A stretch of DNA of 31,492 nucleotides from positions 3,396,794 through 3,428,285 of the forward strand of contig NC_049987.1 of the NCBI RefSeq assembly GCF_000003815.2, read 5' to 3'. Of this stretch, positions 20,248-30,897 are shown piece by piece (within the stretch, counting starts at the first letter, position 1; each line of letters opens with the position of its first letter). The notes under the pieces are model-generated. The model did no database searches and had not been told where the DNA came from. It saw only the letters and a program-made list of their open reading frames with translations. Position numbers and translations under genes: made by a program. This DNA comes from Branchiostoma floridae (lineage: Eukaryota > Chordata > Leptocardii > Amphioxiformes > Branchiostomatidae).

Positions 20248-22439
20248 CTTATAAAAAGTTTTTATCTCATGTTTTTCTGAAGTAGTTTTTGTTCCTTTTT
20301 TTCATAAATATGATATATAAAGCCTAATGTAACACACCTAGATATATAAATAATAGCAAGTATTGTTACATTTGCATCACGATTTTATCAACTTTTCAGA
20401 AGCTTGATACCGCATTTGAGAAAATACGGTGTCCTTAAAGCATTATCTAGTAATACTAGTTTTCAGACATTTCATCTTTGAGCATGATTTTTAATGCAGA
20501 ATGTTGTGGAAATGTGAAACTCTAGGCATCTGATTCTTCTTTTGTAGCACGTCATGTCAAAGGGTATCAAAGAGTGCCGCCAATTTTCCCGTAACCAATC
20601 CTGTCAACAGCTTCTCTCTCGTCCCCCGCGTGCTTATGTCATGTAGCAGGAGTTGATCAATATTGACACTCTAGATAGCAGTTCTTTTCGTGCCCGCCTC
20701 GCCTATTATTTCTCCTCTCCCAACCATCGATTTACCAAAGGCCGCTTGAAACGCCGTGGCATTGATTCTGACATGGCTACGGTTCCCTTGTTAGGCATTT
20801 ATCGCACGATCTAAAAAGAAATTTCATTGTGTGCCACAGGCCATTAACGAACAGCTATGTCCCTGGAGTTTTTAGATAATTTAAACTGATTTGGGGTAAT
20901 GCTTCACTCTTAATAACGATTACTTCACGCTCTAACTATTCGTAGGACTCTCGTGCGGTGTCTTATACACATGGGGAGTATGATTATGGTAGTAATATCC
21001 CATGCGACGCTTTATCCGGCATATTAAATTCTGATATCTTTATTAAAAGATTATCCCCTAAGTTAGTGCCGGTGTAATACAGTCCCAATAGACTTGAGTG
21101 CGTCACGCACTCTTACAGTTTAATGTCATTTTTACATTCTTGTGCTGCAAAAACTCATGCCAACAGTTTATAGTGCAGCGTCGTTACACAGCTTTCATTA
21201 GAAGCTTCGAAAAAAATATATATTAAAAATTTTTGAATTACATTATGAATATGATATTGAAATAATCGTCTGTCTTTCGGGATTTTTGGTATACTTACCG
21301 CAGTGCTGTCTTTGAAAAACAATGTTGACGTGATTTGTATAACATACGGAAAATCTAAAAACATTCAAATTGTTTCTTTTACATTTTTTTCCTAATTTTT
21401 TGTCAGAACTCAAAATTTATCTATTCGCAATTACTTCAACTGAGTGTAATGTCAAAGCAGTCTATAGCCATTGAATAACGGATGGAAGACGTTCTAGAGC
21501 GACTAAAATTTATCTAAGATCAATTAACAGCCATTTCAGACCCTATAAATGGCTTTTTAAATGCATTTCAGAACTGAATAGATCTGATTCAGAATGAAAT
21601 CACATTTCAGATCTGAATGTACTTTAGATCCATTATAAATGTAATAATAACGAAATATTAGACCCCTGGGGGGTTTATGTATAGAACACCTATAAATGAC
21701 ATTTTAAACCTATTAAAATTCGGCTCATACAATACCATGTAACTTGAAATGCACCTACGAAAAGCGTTATCCCTGGATTTTCCGAGTTCATAGATAGACT
21801 CTAAATCTTAATCGTTTGCTTTAAAAACGTATCATTATTTCAGTATCCTTGAGTTACAAGGGAAATCTCAATTTTGTTTTTCACTATTCGTGTTTCCCCC
21901 CAGGCGTATTCCCGTACCATTTTATTGGATAAGCCAGACCCACTTATATGTCCGACTTTATTTATGGACAAGGATATTTCGGCATTTTCTTTCTTGCTCT
22001 CAGCAAATCATCATTTTTCTATCGCTCTACGGGTCGAACCGAGAGGTCAAGTTGCCTTAGGCGCAAAACTACAGCATAAATCATAACTTATGTTACTTTC
22101 TAATTTGCTTCGATGTTATCTCACAGCTTCTGGTCCAATATTTTCTACCTTTTTTGCTTTTTTGATTTTAACAAACATACATAAGCTAAATACAGAGTTG
22201 AAACAACTTATATTGACGCCGCTATTAAAACATAATAAAAATGGCATATAATTGACCAAATAAAGGCAAAAAGATAAATGTAAACAAAAGTAACATCAAT
22301 TAATTTGGTATTGAGCTGTTTAGAGTACGTGTTTCTACTGTTGTTGTATGTACTTATACCAAGGCAAATGGAGACCATCGCAGACAAGGTCTTTTTTTCG
22401 GTTGTGTCCCATATTTAGTATAAGGTAACGCTCGAAATA
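20248..22439. other. Gene-free stretch, no recognised feature
   Basis: AT-rich. 20550-20810 has mixed composition with several factor-like motifs (TCAAAG, TTGATCAATATTGA) and could be a conserved non-coding block. A 17-bp odd palindrome lies at 21096-21112. A 70-codon frame at 21874-22086 has no recognisable domain. Confidence 0.45.
21096..21112. repeat. 17-bp odd palindrome
   Basis: GAGTGCGT-C-ACGCACTC has perfect 8-bp arms around one base, and holds two CpG-bearing half-sites in AT-rich DNA. It could be a dimer binding site; no partner gene is visible. Confidence 0.3.
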
Positions 22440-22680
22440 AACAATAATGAACAGGGGCGAGGGGGATACAAGCTTAGCCACGATCGTGTTCTAGCCGCAA
22501 AAGCGCCCCCTACATCGGCAACATATAGCGGCGAGAAGCAGAACTCTTGTCAGAAGCTCTGAGGAAGGTGCCTGATAGACACCGAAACGTAAGCAAGTAA
22601 GCAACAAGGTTATTGTTATGTACAAGAATTATCCTATATTCTATCAACCTAATGAAATTATTTTTGGAAACAATGATAAA
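22440..22680 (+). mobile_element. Penelope-like element 3' tail, separate copy
   Basis: The segment has AGCGCCCCCTACATCGGCAA, a GGCGAGAAGCAGAAC box, then CTGAGGA-A-GGTG, a 9-base loop, CACC-GAAAC (22559-22588) and GTAAGCAAGTAAGCAA. The layout CTGANGA, A, short G-C-rich stem, GAAA is the same as in the tail of the minus-strand PLE at 14543-14571, though the stem sequence differs. No GIY-YIG coding sequence precedes it in any frame, so this is a severely 5'-truncated relic. Its outer limits are uncertain. Confidence 0.5.
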
Positions 22681-24238
22681 GTTAAAGTTTGACCCGGCTC
22701 GAGGTGAACAGTCTATTATAAGTCCCGGTTCTAAACTATAACCATAAAAAGCTACCAATTAAGCGAAGTGCGCAGATAGTTATATGATGTATTTTCAGAA
22801 GTTTTGGGTTGTATTGGGCATATAGTAAGCAAGGAAATTAAAACAAATTGCTACAAAAATTGCCATATTCTCCTACTTTAGAATAGGTCGAACGAGTCAA
22901 TTACTCTATAAGCTGACCGAATATTTATTTATTCTTAAACTTTTGACACATCAAGGACCTATCGACATCATAAACAATACAACATAGTGACTGGTCAAGG
23001 TCCTTTGGCTACATGATAATCTGAAATAGATTACGGAGAAAAATTCAATACCTCCATAGCAACTACGATTTCAATAAAATAAATCGCTACAAATATTTTT
23101 GAATCATTAGCAAAATGATAATAAATTGCGTCTAAAGCTATATAAACAATTTAGAAGCATTTTATGTTAACGCCGGTTTTCAACCTAAAAGCACGGCGTA
23201 CATTCCAAACAGAGACTCTGCCGTTATATTTACTATTAGGTCCTTTTTTGTTACCGCGTAACATAATTAGTGCTCCCGTGTGGCTGTTTTATTGCTCCTG
23301 TGAGAGCTATTACGTTTTAGGGGTTAAGGGTTTACACCTCGTGTGGGGTTTTCGGAAATCAGGACGCGGTGTAAAGGTGAGGAATAATTGTTTGAATATT
23401 TGTCACCTGACCTCATCGCGTGGTGCCCAAAACGAGTCGTAAAACTGTTATAATCCGTTTTTTTCTGGACGACAAGCTCATCAAGTATTAACTGAGCTGC
23501 AGTTAAGCTAACAGGAGATGTAAAGTCGGATTTGGGACCGCATTTATAACATATTCTAAATGTTTCTGTTACCATAATTGTAACTTGGCAACATAATATA
23601 TATAATTTTACATTCATTTACATTTTGGACTGCATATTAAAATTTTGCATTAAGTACAAGCAATAACTATCTATGAATATATGTATATACGGTACATTCG
23701 GAACCGCATGCGTAAGCAGCGACACCTATGCTGCAGTACAATGTGAACGAGTCATAATTGCTATGAGGAAGCTGGCGGACTGTTATACAGAGAAATGTTT
23801 ACCTTTTTGATATGAATTTCATATAACCAGGTCATTCAACATAAAGGTCTTATAACATAAAGGTTAATTGCAACGTCATGATGATGAATTGAAGTACTTG
23901 CAAAATATGAAATATGATTCCAATACGAAATAGACTTAAAGTGATTGTTATGAAATAGAATTACTTTTTGTGTATCCATAAAACCAGACCCAGTGGTGCA
24001 TTGATTTTCCTTGTGAACAAGTCGATAAACCAATTGTTATTGGGTTTCTCAGATATAGTATTTCATGATAATACAATACAATACAGTACAAGCTGTACGC
24101 AATAAAGACGCCGAGGTCAGAAAGCTAAAGCGACGTCTAGGTCAATGCGCTTTGTGCTCGTCCTACGCAATATATTGTGCGAGAAACACCCCTGTGTGGG
24201 AGTCCCCATCTGGGTTATTCTCTAGCAGATGACTTTAA

Positions 24239-24276
24239 CTTGTTTAAGTGCAATATATCTTGTTTAAGTGCAATAT
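24239..24276 (+). repeat. Tandem duplication, 20-bp unit
   Basis: CTTGTTTAAGTGCAATAT occurs at 24239-24256 and again at 24259-24276 without change. Confidence 0.9.
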
Positions 24277-24668
24277 TCTTGTAAAGGCTACAGTGCAATG
24301 CACTCTAAGATTGCTATGTAACGTTGTGCAATGCTATATGTATCAAAAAGTCGGATGCACACCTGATGTTTTACCTTGCGCCCTCCAGAATTGTTATTAT
24401 TCTGATTAAGGGGTCGGCCTAGGTTTCTTCGTCTTCTAAACTCATCTTGTATGTTGATTTTAAATGTGTTGCGTTTATATGTCAATAAAGATGATGTCAA
24501 CCCCCGTCTGCAGGACAATATAAAATCTTCATTATTAGAATATGGCAATAGAAAAACATTCTGAACGACGTTGCCCTGTGTACTGGTTGACTCGAAAACA
24601 TTGCCATTTCCAAAATAAATTCATATTTCACATTGGCCTGATAGATTCAAAGTTCTGATTAAAGTGCA

Positions 24669-24682
24669 CCCCCCCCCCCCCC
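24669..24682. repeat. Poly-C run (14)
   Basis: Homopolymer of 14 C; its length is unreliable in assembly. Confidence 0.9.
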
Positions 24683-26586
24683 TGGTTGTCCATTGTTACC
24701 AAGCATATGTGTGTCTTTTGTGATTTATTATAGGTGGCATCTCTGGGCCTCGGTTACACTTACCTACGACAGAAAGGTGAAATAAAGCGAAAACGTGACC
24801 CATACGAACAAAGTGGACACGTCCGAAATGCAGGTCTTCTCGTGCCTATTCTATATACAAGTAAACCTCATGTTATGTTATGTTACAATTTCAAAACCCT
24901 ATATCCGTACACAAAATAAGCGTTTACCAACAAGCTTTCAATTGGTCCTTTGATCCTTATCGACTCGAAATGACACAAAGCCTCGTGTTGTAGATCACAA
25001 TGTTGCCACCAAATGTACAATAACTGAGATTCATAAGGCACCTCCTAAACGGTCTCAAATCATGTGATAAACTCCTTTACAAGTCAGTGGACAGAGCACT
25101 CCGTGAATTATGCATCCCTCTGTATAACGAGTTGACAAATGCAACAGTGTTGCGAAGGTAAGGTCCGTATATAATACAGTTAACTTTAAGCAGTTGGCTC
25201 GCAGCGCAGCTAATGTTCTCTGATCAGACCACTTTGTCATTTCATATAGTTACAAACTGACTGTACGTCTGTGAAGTGTATGTAACGCTCGCACAGAATG
25301 TTGATTTCTCGAAGCACAAACACACGCACGGTGACTCTCTTTAAAGATTAGTAATGTAGCAAAACTTACCATGTGAGAACCATATAACAGCTTTCACTAT
25401 ATAATGCATTCGTACCGTGTTTCAGTAACGACATACGCTTATAGATGTATTTAAAATCTATGTCTAGGGTTCAAATGCCGATTTGCGCTTCTCATGACTA
25501 TTTGATGTATGTGACTTGGAAAGACTGGAACAAAAATATATTTAATTTAGCATGATGCATGACCAATGGTATTTCACTGCAGTGTCAAATGGCAGGATTT
25601 AATGGCTGCGGTAAGTAGGCATGGATTGACATATCACAAAAGGTTAATATGTACAGCATTTTGTGCTAGGAGAGTGTACATGGGACATAATGTTATTATT
25701 TTGATAGAGAGGAAACATTACTAACTATAGATAATGCAAAAGATAACCTGATATACATAATCAATAAGAAACTCTAATGATATGTGATTAGTTGCATAAG
25801 TAACTATGACCCAAATGCGCATCTTAATAATCTGATGTATTTATCGACGTACTCAATGCACAGTTATATAAAGCATGCATAAAGTACGTCATATTATATT
25901 ATTGTACAATAGAATACGCAATCTCCGTAACATATTTTGACACAATATGCTGATATATCCATTTACTTCCATAGCCTTATCATTGTTGTCCCGTATCTGT
26001 GGCATGCTTACGTTTGCTAATTTTGACCCTTACACCTTTAAGTACACAGGGGACGAATTCGGTTAACCTTTGGCTATTGCTTACCAATCAGTTTGGGTTT
26101 AATGGCAGTCATTTCATGAGCCGGCACTCTTTTTACAACACCCAACAGCTGAAATCAATCCCCTAACGGTTGCCCTCCAAATTTGTGCATCGATTTTGTG
26201 TCCCTTTGTGGCACGGCCTACCCAAATTTCTCACGATCGACCGGGCGTTCTATTGAGTTACAACTGAGAGAAGGAGAGTAGGCAAAAAGCATAGGTGGTT
26301 CGTCCGGGAACCATTATTTCCGTGTGATGTGATCATTTCAAAGGTGTTGGTAGATTTTGGAGTTGTCTTGTTGAGATCGCTTACCTATTTTCTTTGTCAT
26401 TACATAATAGGCATGTTCAATAATTTACTTAGTTTTGTGATAGCCAAAAAAAATGGCAGATGTAGTTGTAGGCTTTATTATTAGGGTGCACATAATGATA
26501 AAGACTTTCATTATACATGATATATACCGGTGTGACAGCGATCTCGCCCCCCCGGGGGGCGAGATCACTAGCGTTTTCGCCCCCCT

Positions 26587-26686
26587 NNNNNNNNNNNNNN
26601 NNNNNNNNNNNNNNNNNNNNNNNNNNNNNNNNNNNNNNNNNNNNNNNNNNNNNNNNNNNNNNNNNNNNNNNNNNNNNNNNNNNNNN
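26587..26686. other. Assembly gap, 100 N
   Basis: Exactly 100 N, a usual placeholder for a gap of unknown size, with TTTCGCCCCCC-type sequence on both sides. The missing part is most likely more copies of the C/G-run palindrome. Open frames running across it are meaningless. Confidence 0.97.
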
Positions 26687-27593
26687 GCGTTTTCGCCCCC
26701 CCCCCCCCGAGCAGCTGGCTACTACATATTACAGGTGCGCTACCTGGTACTATACTGCACCTGGGGAGTAACGTATATGGTGTGTTACCTGGTACCTATA
26801 TGGCACCTTATTACCGTACCGTAAGATGTCATACCTCGAAAGTCGATATTATATTGTTCGGTGCAAACATGACATTGAAATGAAAAAGGCAATTTTTGCA
26901 GCTGAGGTGGCATAAAACAGTGCTACTGCGAACGTATAAATCAACACCGTCTATGGTACGGAATACGTCAGCTATATGTTTTCAATTTGTCACAGCGTTT
27001 TCTTTCTTGTGCTGGAAACATTTCCAAAGCACTAACAAAAACACACGTGAATAATAGTTTCTCATTATAAACACTATCTACGCGCAAGTTGATATAGCTG
27101 TTGCTAAATGCTACACAAACACTGGTAAAGTACCTGTCTTAAGAAACACGGGTAAATGCATCATTTCCTAAATACTAGAAAAAACAGTCATGTTGGAGGT
27201 GAAGATATCCCTTGGCCAGGTGCATATACCAAAATGTGCGTTATTCTATTTAATACCTAATATTTGCATAATTATTAAAGACTTTACATAGTTCTTTTGT
27301 GGTCACTTCATTGTAGAGACTTCATATTGGAGATATATAGGTTGCTTAAGGACAGGTGAATACAATGAAATCGTCTTATGTCAAGACTCAGGTATATGCA
27401 ATAATGGGATTTACAAGGGACCAAACCCTCCTTGTCTGAAACAAGTTCAACTATCTTATTACCATGTAATTACGTTAATATTGATACTATGAATGGAGTT
27501 ATGTATCAAACTCGTGTACTTATATCATTCTGAAACTACATTTTGTGATTTATACCAATCAACTTCTAAAATGTCATGTAAACCCGTTTTTTG

Positions 27594-27760
27594 TGGGGGG
27601 GGGGCGAAATTGCTAAAGGGGGGCGAGGTAGGGGGGCGAGATCACTAGCCGGGGAGGGCGAGATCGCTAGTGATTTCGCCCCGGGGGGGCGAGATCGCTA
27701 GTGATTTCGCCCCCGGGGGGGCGAGATCACGGGGGGGCGAGAACGCCTGTCACACCGGTT
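27594..27760 (+). repeat. G-run palindrome array, right end of M4
   Basis: Units of ~31 bp (27658, 27689, 27721) mixed with shorter ones. One unit, 27685-27715 region, folds on itself over 30 bases with only two G-T mismatches. Runs of 4-10 G occur every 10-30 bases, giving strong G-quadruplex potential on the plus strand. Confidence 0.85.
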
Positions 27761-27860
27761 TAAGAAACAACTCAATACAAATTGATACCTTTACATACAC
27801 ATGTATTAATGAATACCTGCATACTGTTTCATGTATATCAAATGGTATCTATTATATCAA

Positions 27861-28168
27861 GTTTTGCCACCGAAACCTTCCTAACACGCAGGCTGCTGGC
27901 CTAAAGGTGGAATCTCACTGCACTTGCGGTACTGATGCGGCACTGCGGGGTTCGTAGATGACTCAACGAATTTCAGAGATAAAGAACGAATTTTCTTCCG
28001 TTTTGTGTATTGTGTTGTCTTCGACGCCATACTTTTACGTATTATACAATGTCTAAATTATTAAAAGTGGCGAAGTAACAAAACAGTGCCGCACTGGTGC
28101 CCCAAGTGCAGTGAGAGTGCACCTTTAGGCCAGCAGCCTGCGTGTTAGGAAGGTTTCGGTGGCAAAAC
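27861..28168. mobile_element. MITE (family M1) with perfect 49-bp inverted ends, copy 3
   Basis: The 49 bases at 27861-27909 (GTTTTGCCACCGAAACC through CCTAAAGGTG) are the exact reverse complement of 28120-28168, and the match continues with a few mismatches for ~40 bp more on each side of the core. The core holds CGAATTTCAGAGATAAAGAA and a TTTTGTGTAT box, as in the copy at 9574-9805. There is no open frame. The perfect arms imply a young insertion or gene conversion between arms. I see no clear direct duplication at the flanks (ATATCAA left, CTCTGCA right). Confidence 0.85.
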
Positions 28169-28970
28169 CTCTGCACATTAAAGAACCCAACACACATTCA
28201 AAAGTGTAGGCGTGAAAAAAAGAACGAGCCATGGATGAGCTATATTACACTGTCTATATCTATTTGCAAAAAAAAAAAAAAACTTATCATGATATACCTC
28301 AGTCGAACAGGATTAATTTTTGTTACCTTTATTAAGATAATTTCCTGATCCCCAACATTCAATTTTGTCTCGCATTTTACAGCATGCTCATTGCCTTTGT
28401 TTGTTTAAGTGTATTCCCAACAGGTTCAATGTAAAAGGAAGGAACTACTTTCTGTCTAATGTCTAAACAAACATCAATTCCGGCATGTCTATTAAGAAGC
28501 GACGCCGTCCGTCTGGATGCATAGTTACCTTATCTTAGGAGTTCTAATTAACTTTTAGGACCTTTCCCAAGGGTAATTTAACCTCAAAAGTACCGCATTC
28601 CGGCTGAAGGATTCACTAAGACCAGCAATTATATACTTTTACCTTATCTGTCTCTGCCCAGGAATCGTGCTTAAGGGAAAGACGCAACACCTTCTGCGAA
28701 TCATTGATCGTCTGTTTTTGTAAATGCAAGACTTTAAGCAACCAGCTGCATCCTAATGGTCTATTAACAGGTACATCTCGTTGCTCGAATTACCGCAGGT
28801 GTAAACGAATCCATGAAGGAAATCAGTGTCATTGTTTTTGTAATCAAAGACCCTATCTGTTGCATAATGCCAGATCAGGTAATACGTCGTACGTACGTGA
28901 GGCAAATATAACTTCAGTTCCCATATTCCATATCCCAATAGTACAGATTATGACTTTGACTGAGCAGAAA

Positions 28971-29017
28971 ATATGCAAATCAAATATGCAAATCATAAAT
29001 ATGTAAATCATAAATAT
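28971..29017 (+). repeat. Short tandem repeat of octamer motif
   Basis: ATGCAAAT at 28973-28980 and 28986-28993, then the variant ATGTAAAT at 29001-29008, separated by CATAAAT. The unit is 13-15 bp. Exact octamers are POU-domain sites, but an AT-rich tandem repeat can give this by slippage. Confidence 0.6.
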
Positions 29018-29264
29018 TTGAATAAACATGGTCCAACGTAGCCTCTACCAGGCTTCACAGATCGCTGGAAACATAAGGTCTCAAACTGTACTCCTCGGCC
29101 ATCTAACTCCCTGGCGTGTTTCCGGTCTTATTTGGCCAATTTCTACTATTTTTCCAGCGACCTATCGAATACAACAATATTCAAAGCAGCCTGGGAAGAA
29201 ACTAAGATGTTTGTAATTATAGTTGAGTGGTGACGTCAGCTATTGTACATTTTAATTCCCTAGT

Positions 29265-29301
29265 AAACAGATGGCATGGAAAAAAAACAGATGGCATGGA
29301 A
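29265..29301 (+). repeat. Tandem duplication, 20-bp unit
   Basis: AAACAGATGGCATGGAA at 29265-29281 recurs at 29285-29301, separated by three or four A. Confidence 0.9.
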
Positions 29302-30609
29302 TTATCAAGATATTTCTTCCATAGCATTATGCCATAACGTCATTGCATTTACCAGTATGTTAAAATTATTCATTCGCGTAATAATACTACAAGGCTTGTT
29401 TCCTTGGAAAACTTTCAACTTTGCTCACAAAATGTCACTGTATTGACAAGAATACACTTCTTTTCCTTCACAGCAAGTATACAATTAATAAAAGTTATAG
29501 TCTACTTCAGTTCACGCTTACTTGTGTGGCATATCATCGGCTGAATTGAACTTGAAGTGTTTCAAAAGTCAATATTACACACAGAAAATGTATTAGAACC
29601 ATTGTACCTAATGATCCGTTATTAAAAGGGACATAATTTCCGTTGTCACCAAGCACCACTTTATCGCCAAAATCTGCCGCTGTACATAAAGTAATTCATG
29701 TCAATAACCAGCGCCCGGCAGACTAATAAGCAAAGGGAATGAATTCATCATTCCTGTCCTGTTGTCTGCCAAACGAACCTTGGAATCGATTTCCTACCGT
29801 CTACTTGTTAATAAACGTTCATATATTGAAATGTCGATACATTGTATAGATTTTTTGCCTCAGTAAAGGGGAATTTGGACTACACATGTTGGCCTTATTA
29901 TGTGCATCTATTAGGATTAGCTATCTATCGAATTTTGCTAATGATTAGTACTTACAAATGATTATATTTCTACAATAACAAAGGTCTAGAATTATCTCTG
30001 ATATTAACTAATATCCTTAATATATCGATTATCAATCAGAGTCAAACAGCTATGATAACATCACGTGACTGTGTTTCACATTTGCTAGCCATCAAACTTG
30101 GTGAGACAAAGGTGTTTCCCTCTACTGTATTTAGGTCACGCATACCTGACATAAACAGTTATCTGTATCTGTATCCATATAGCCGATATAATGTGTTTTC
30201 GGCCTGGCACAATAGCTTCACAGGCACGCGGCCTGGCAGCACTAAGCAACCTGTCATAGCTTACATTTGTACATCTAACTGCATGCATTGTTTAAAGCTA
30301 TCTAACGAGGTTGCCCCTATAGTACCTGATGGCTACGAGTTCCATTCTACGATAGTTCTAGGGAAAAAGAACTTTTAACACATTAAAATCTTTGTTGATA
30401 ACTCTAAAGAGTAATCTAATAGAATGACAATTTTTCTTTCTTTCTGACTTGGTTTTAGATACTTCGTGTCCAGCATGTCTACATGTTTAATAGTCATTCT
30501 GCATGTATATAGTTATTAAGATAAAGTAGGAGTTTATTAATTCCTGGCTATTTGCCAGTAGTCCGACAGAATAATCTAAGGCTCCTAATCAGAAACACCT
30601 GTAGTAAAT

Positions 30610-30897
30610 TTAGGTTTTCATAGTCCCATAGCTTATTTGAGGCCGTAGGGGCAGTGAGTTCTTCTCCACTGTGTCTAGGGCAAGGTGTTGGAAGGTGGAG
30701 CCCATCCCTCTCCTTCCACCGCCTTTCAGCTGCACAGCTTATTCAAGTCGGGTACCCACCTTTTACACCTTGGAGTGAGGAAAGTGTGAAGTATGAAGTG
30801 CCCTTTCCAGGGGCACGATATCAGTGGCATGTCAGGGGATTCGACCCATGAACCTCAGGGTTCAGGGTCAAATACCTTAACCGTTGCGCCAACACGA
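30610..30897 (-). mobile_element. tRNA-derived SINE
   Basis: On the minus strand the head starts near 30897 with GTGTTGGCGCAACGGTTAAG. An A box, TGGCGCAACGG (30891-30881), and a B box, GGGTCGAATCC (30847-30837), are 33 bases apart, as in a tRNA gene and suitable for RNA polymerase III. The cloverleaf is degenerate, with no proper acceptor stem, so it is not a functional tRNA. The body that follows includes TGCCCCTGGAAAGGGCACTT and a GGAGAGGGATGGGCTCCACC box, ending near the CCCATAGC / GACTATG text at ~30615. Such tRNA SINEs are common in invertebrate deuterostomes. Open frames on the opposite strand are artefacts. The 3' boundary is approximate. Confidence 0.75.

Larger units (their letters stand above)
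22681..26525. other. Gene-free stretch, no recognised feature
   Basis: AT-rich, with short repeats only: a 20-bp unit duplicated at 24239-24276, a run of 14 C at 24669-24682, and a CAATACAATACAGTAC tract near 24070. From 26040 to 26290 the composition is more balanced and might be a conserved non-coding block. No exon is supported. Confidence 0.45.
26526..27763. mobile_element. 1.24 kb foldback element with C/G-run palindromic ends (family M4)
   Basis: The left end ACCGGTGTGACAG at 26526 is matched by CTGTCACACCGGT ending at 27763. Inside each end lies an array of CG-rich palindromes: on the left TCTCGCCCCCCC-GGGGGGCGAGA, CACTAGCG and TTTTCGCCCCCC around the assembly gap; on the right repeated GGGGGCGAGATCGCTAGTGA with TTTCGCCCC. 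GCGAGAT-like units on the right start at 27604, 27623, 27636, 27658, 27689, 27721 and 27737. The middle (26710-27590) is ordinary AT-rich DNA with no transposase. No target duplication is clear. G-runs on the right and C-runs on the left can form G-quadruplexes on opposite strands, and the two ends can pair with each other. The true length is unknown because of the gap. Confidence 0.6.
28169..30609. other. Gene-free stretch with short tandem repeats
   Basis: AT-rich. It holds a poly-A run at ~28267-28281, tandem octamer-like motifs at 28971-29017, a TGACGTCA palindrome at 29231-29238 and a 20-bp duplication at 29265-29301. The 100-codon frame at 28704-29006 and the 108-codon frame at 30052-30378 show no recognisable domain or repeat and are probably chance. 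Confidence 0.45.

Noticed and set aside
26453-26824. Plus-strand frames across the assembly gap
   Set aside because: The reading depends on 100 placeholder N of unknown true length; flanks are C-run repeat.
26520-27770. TTAA target duplication of the M4 element (Kolobok/piggyBac type)
   Set aside because: TTAA occurs only on the right flank (near 27763); the left flank reads GATATAT, so there is no duplication.
30052-30378. A 108-codon plus-strand frame
   Set aside because: No recognisable domain or support from context; expected by chance in this length of DNA.
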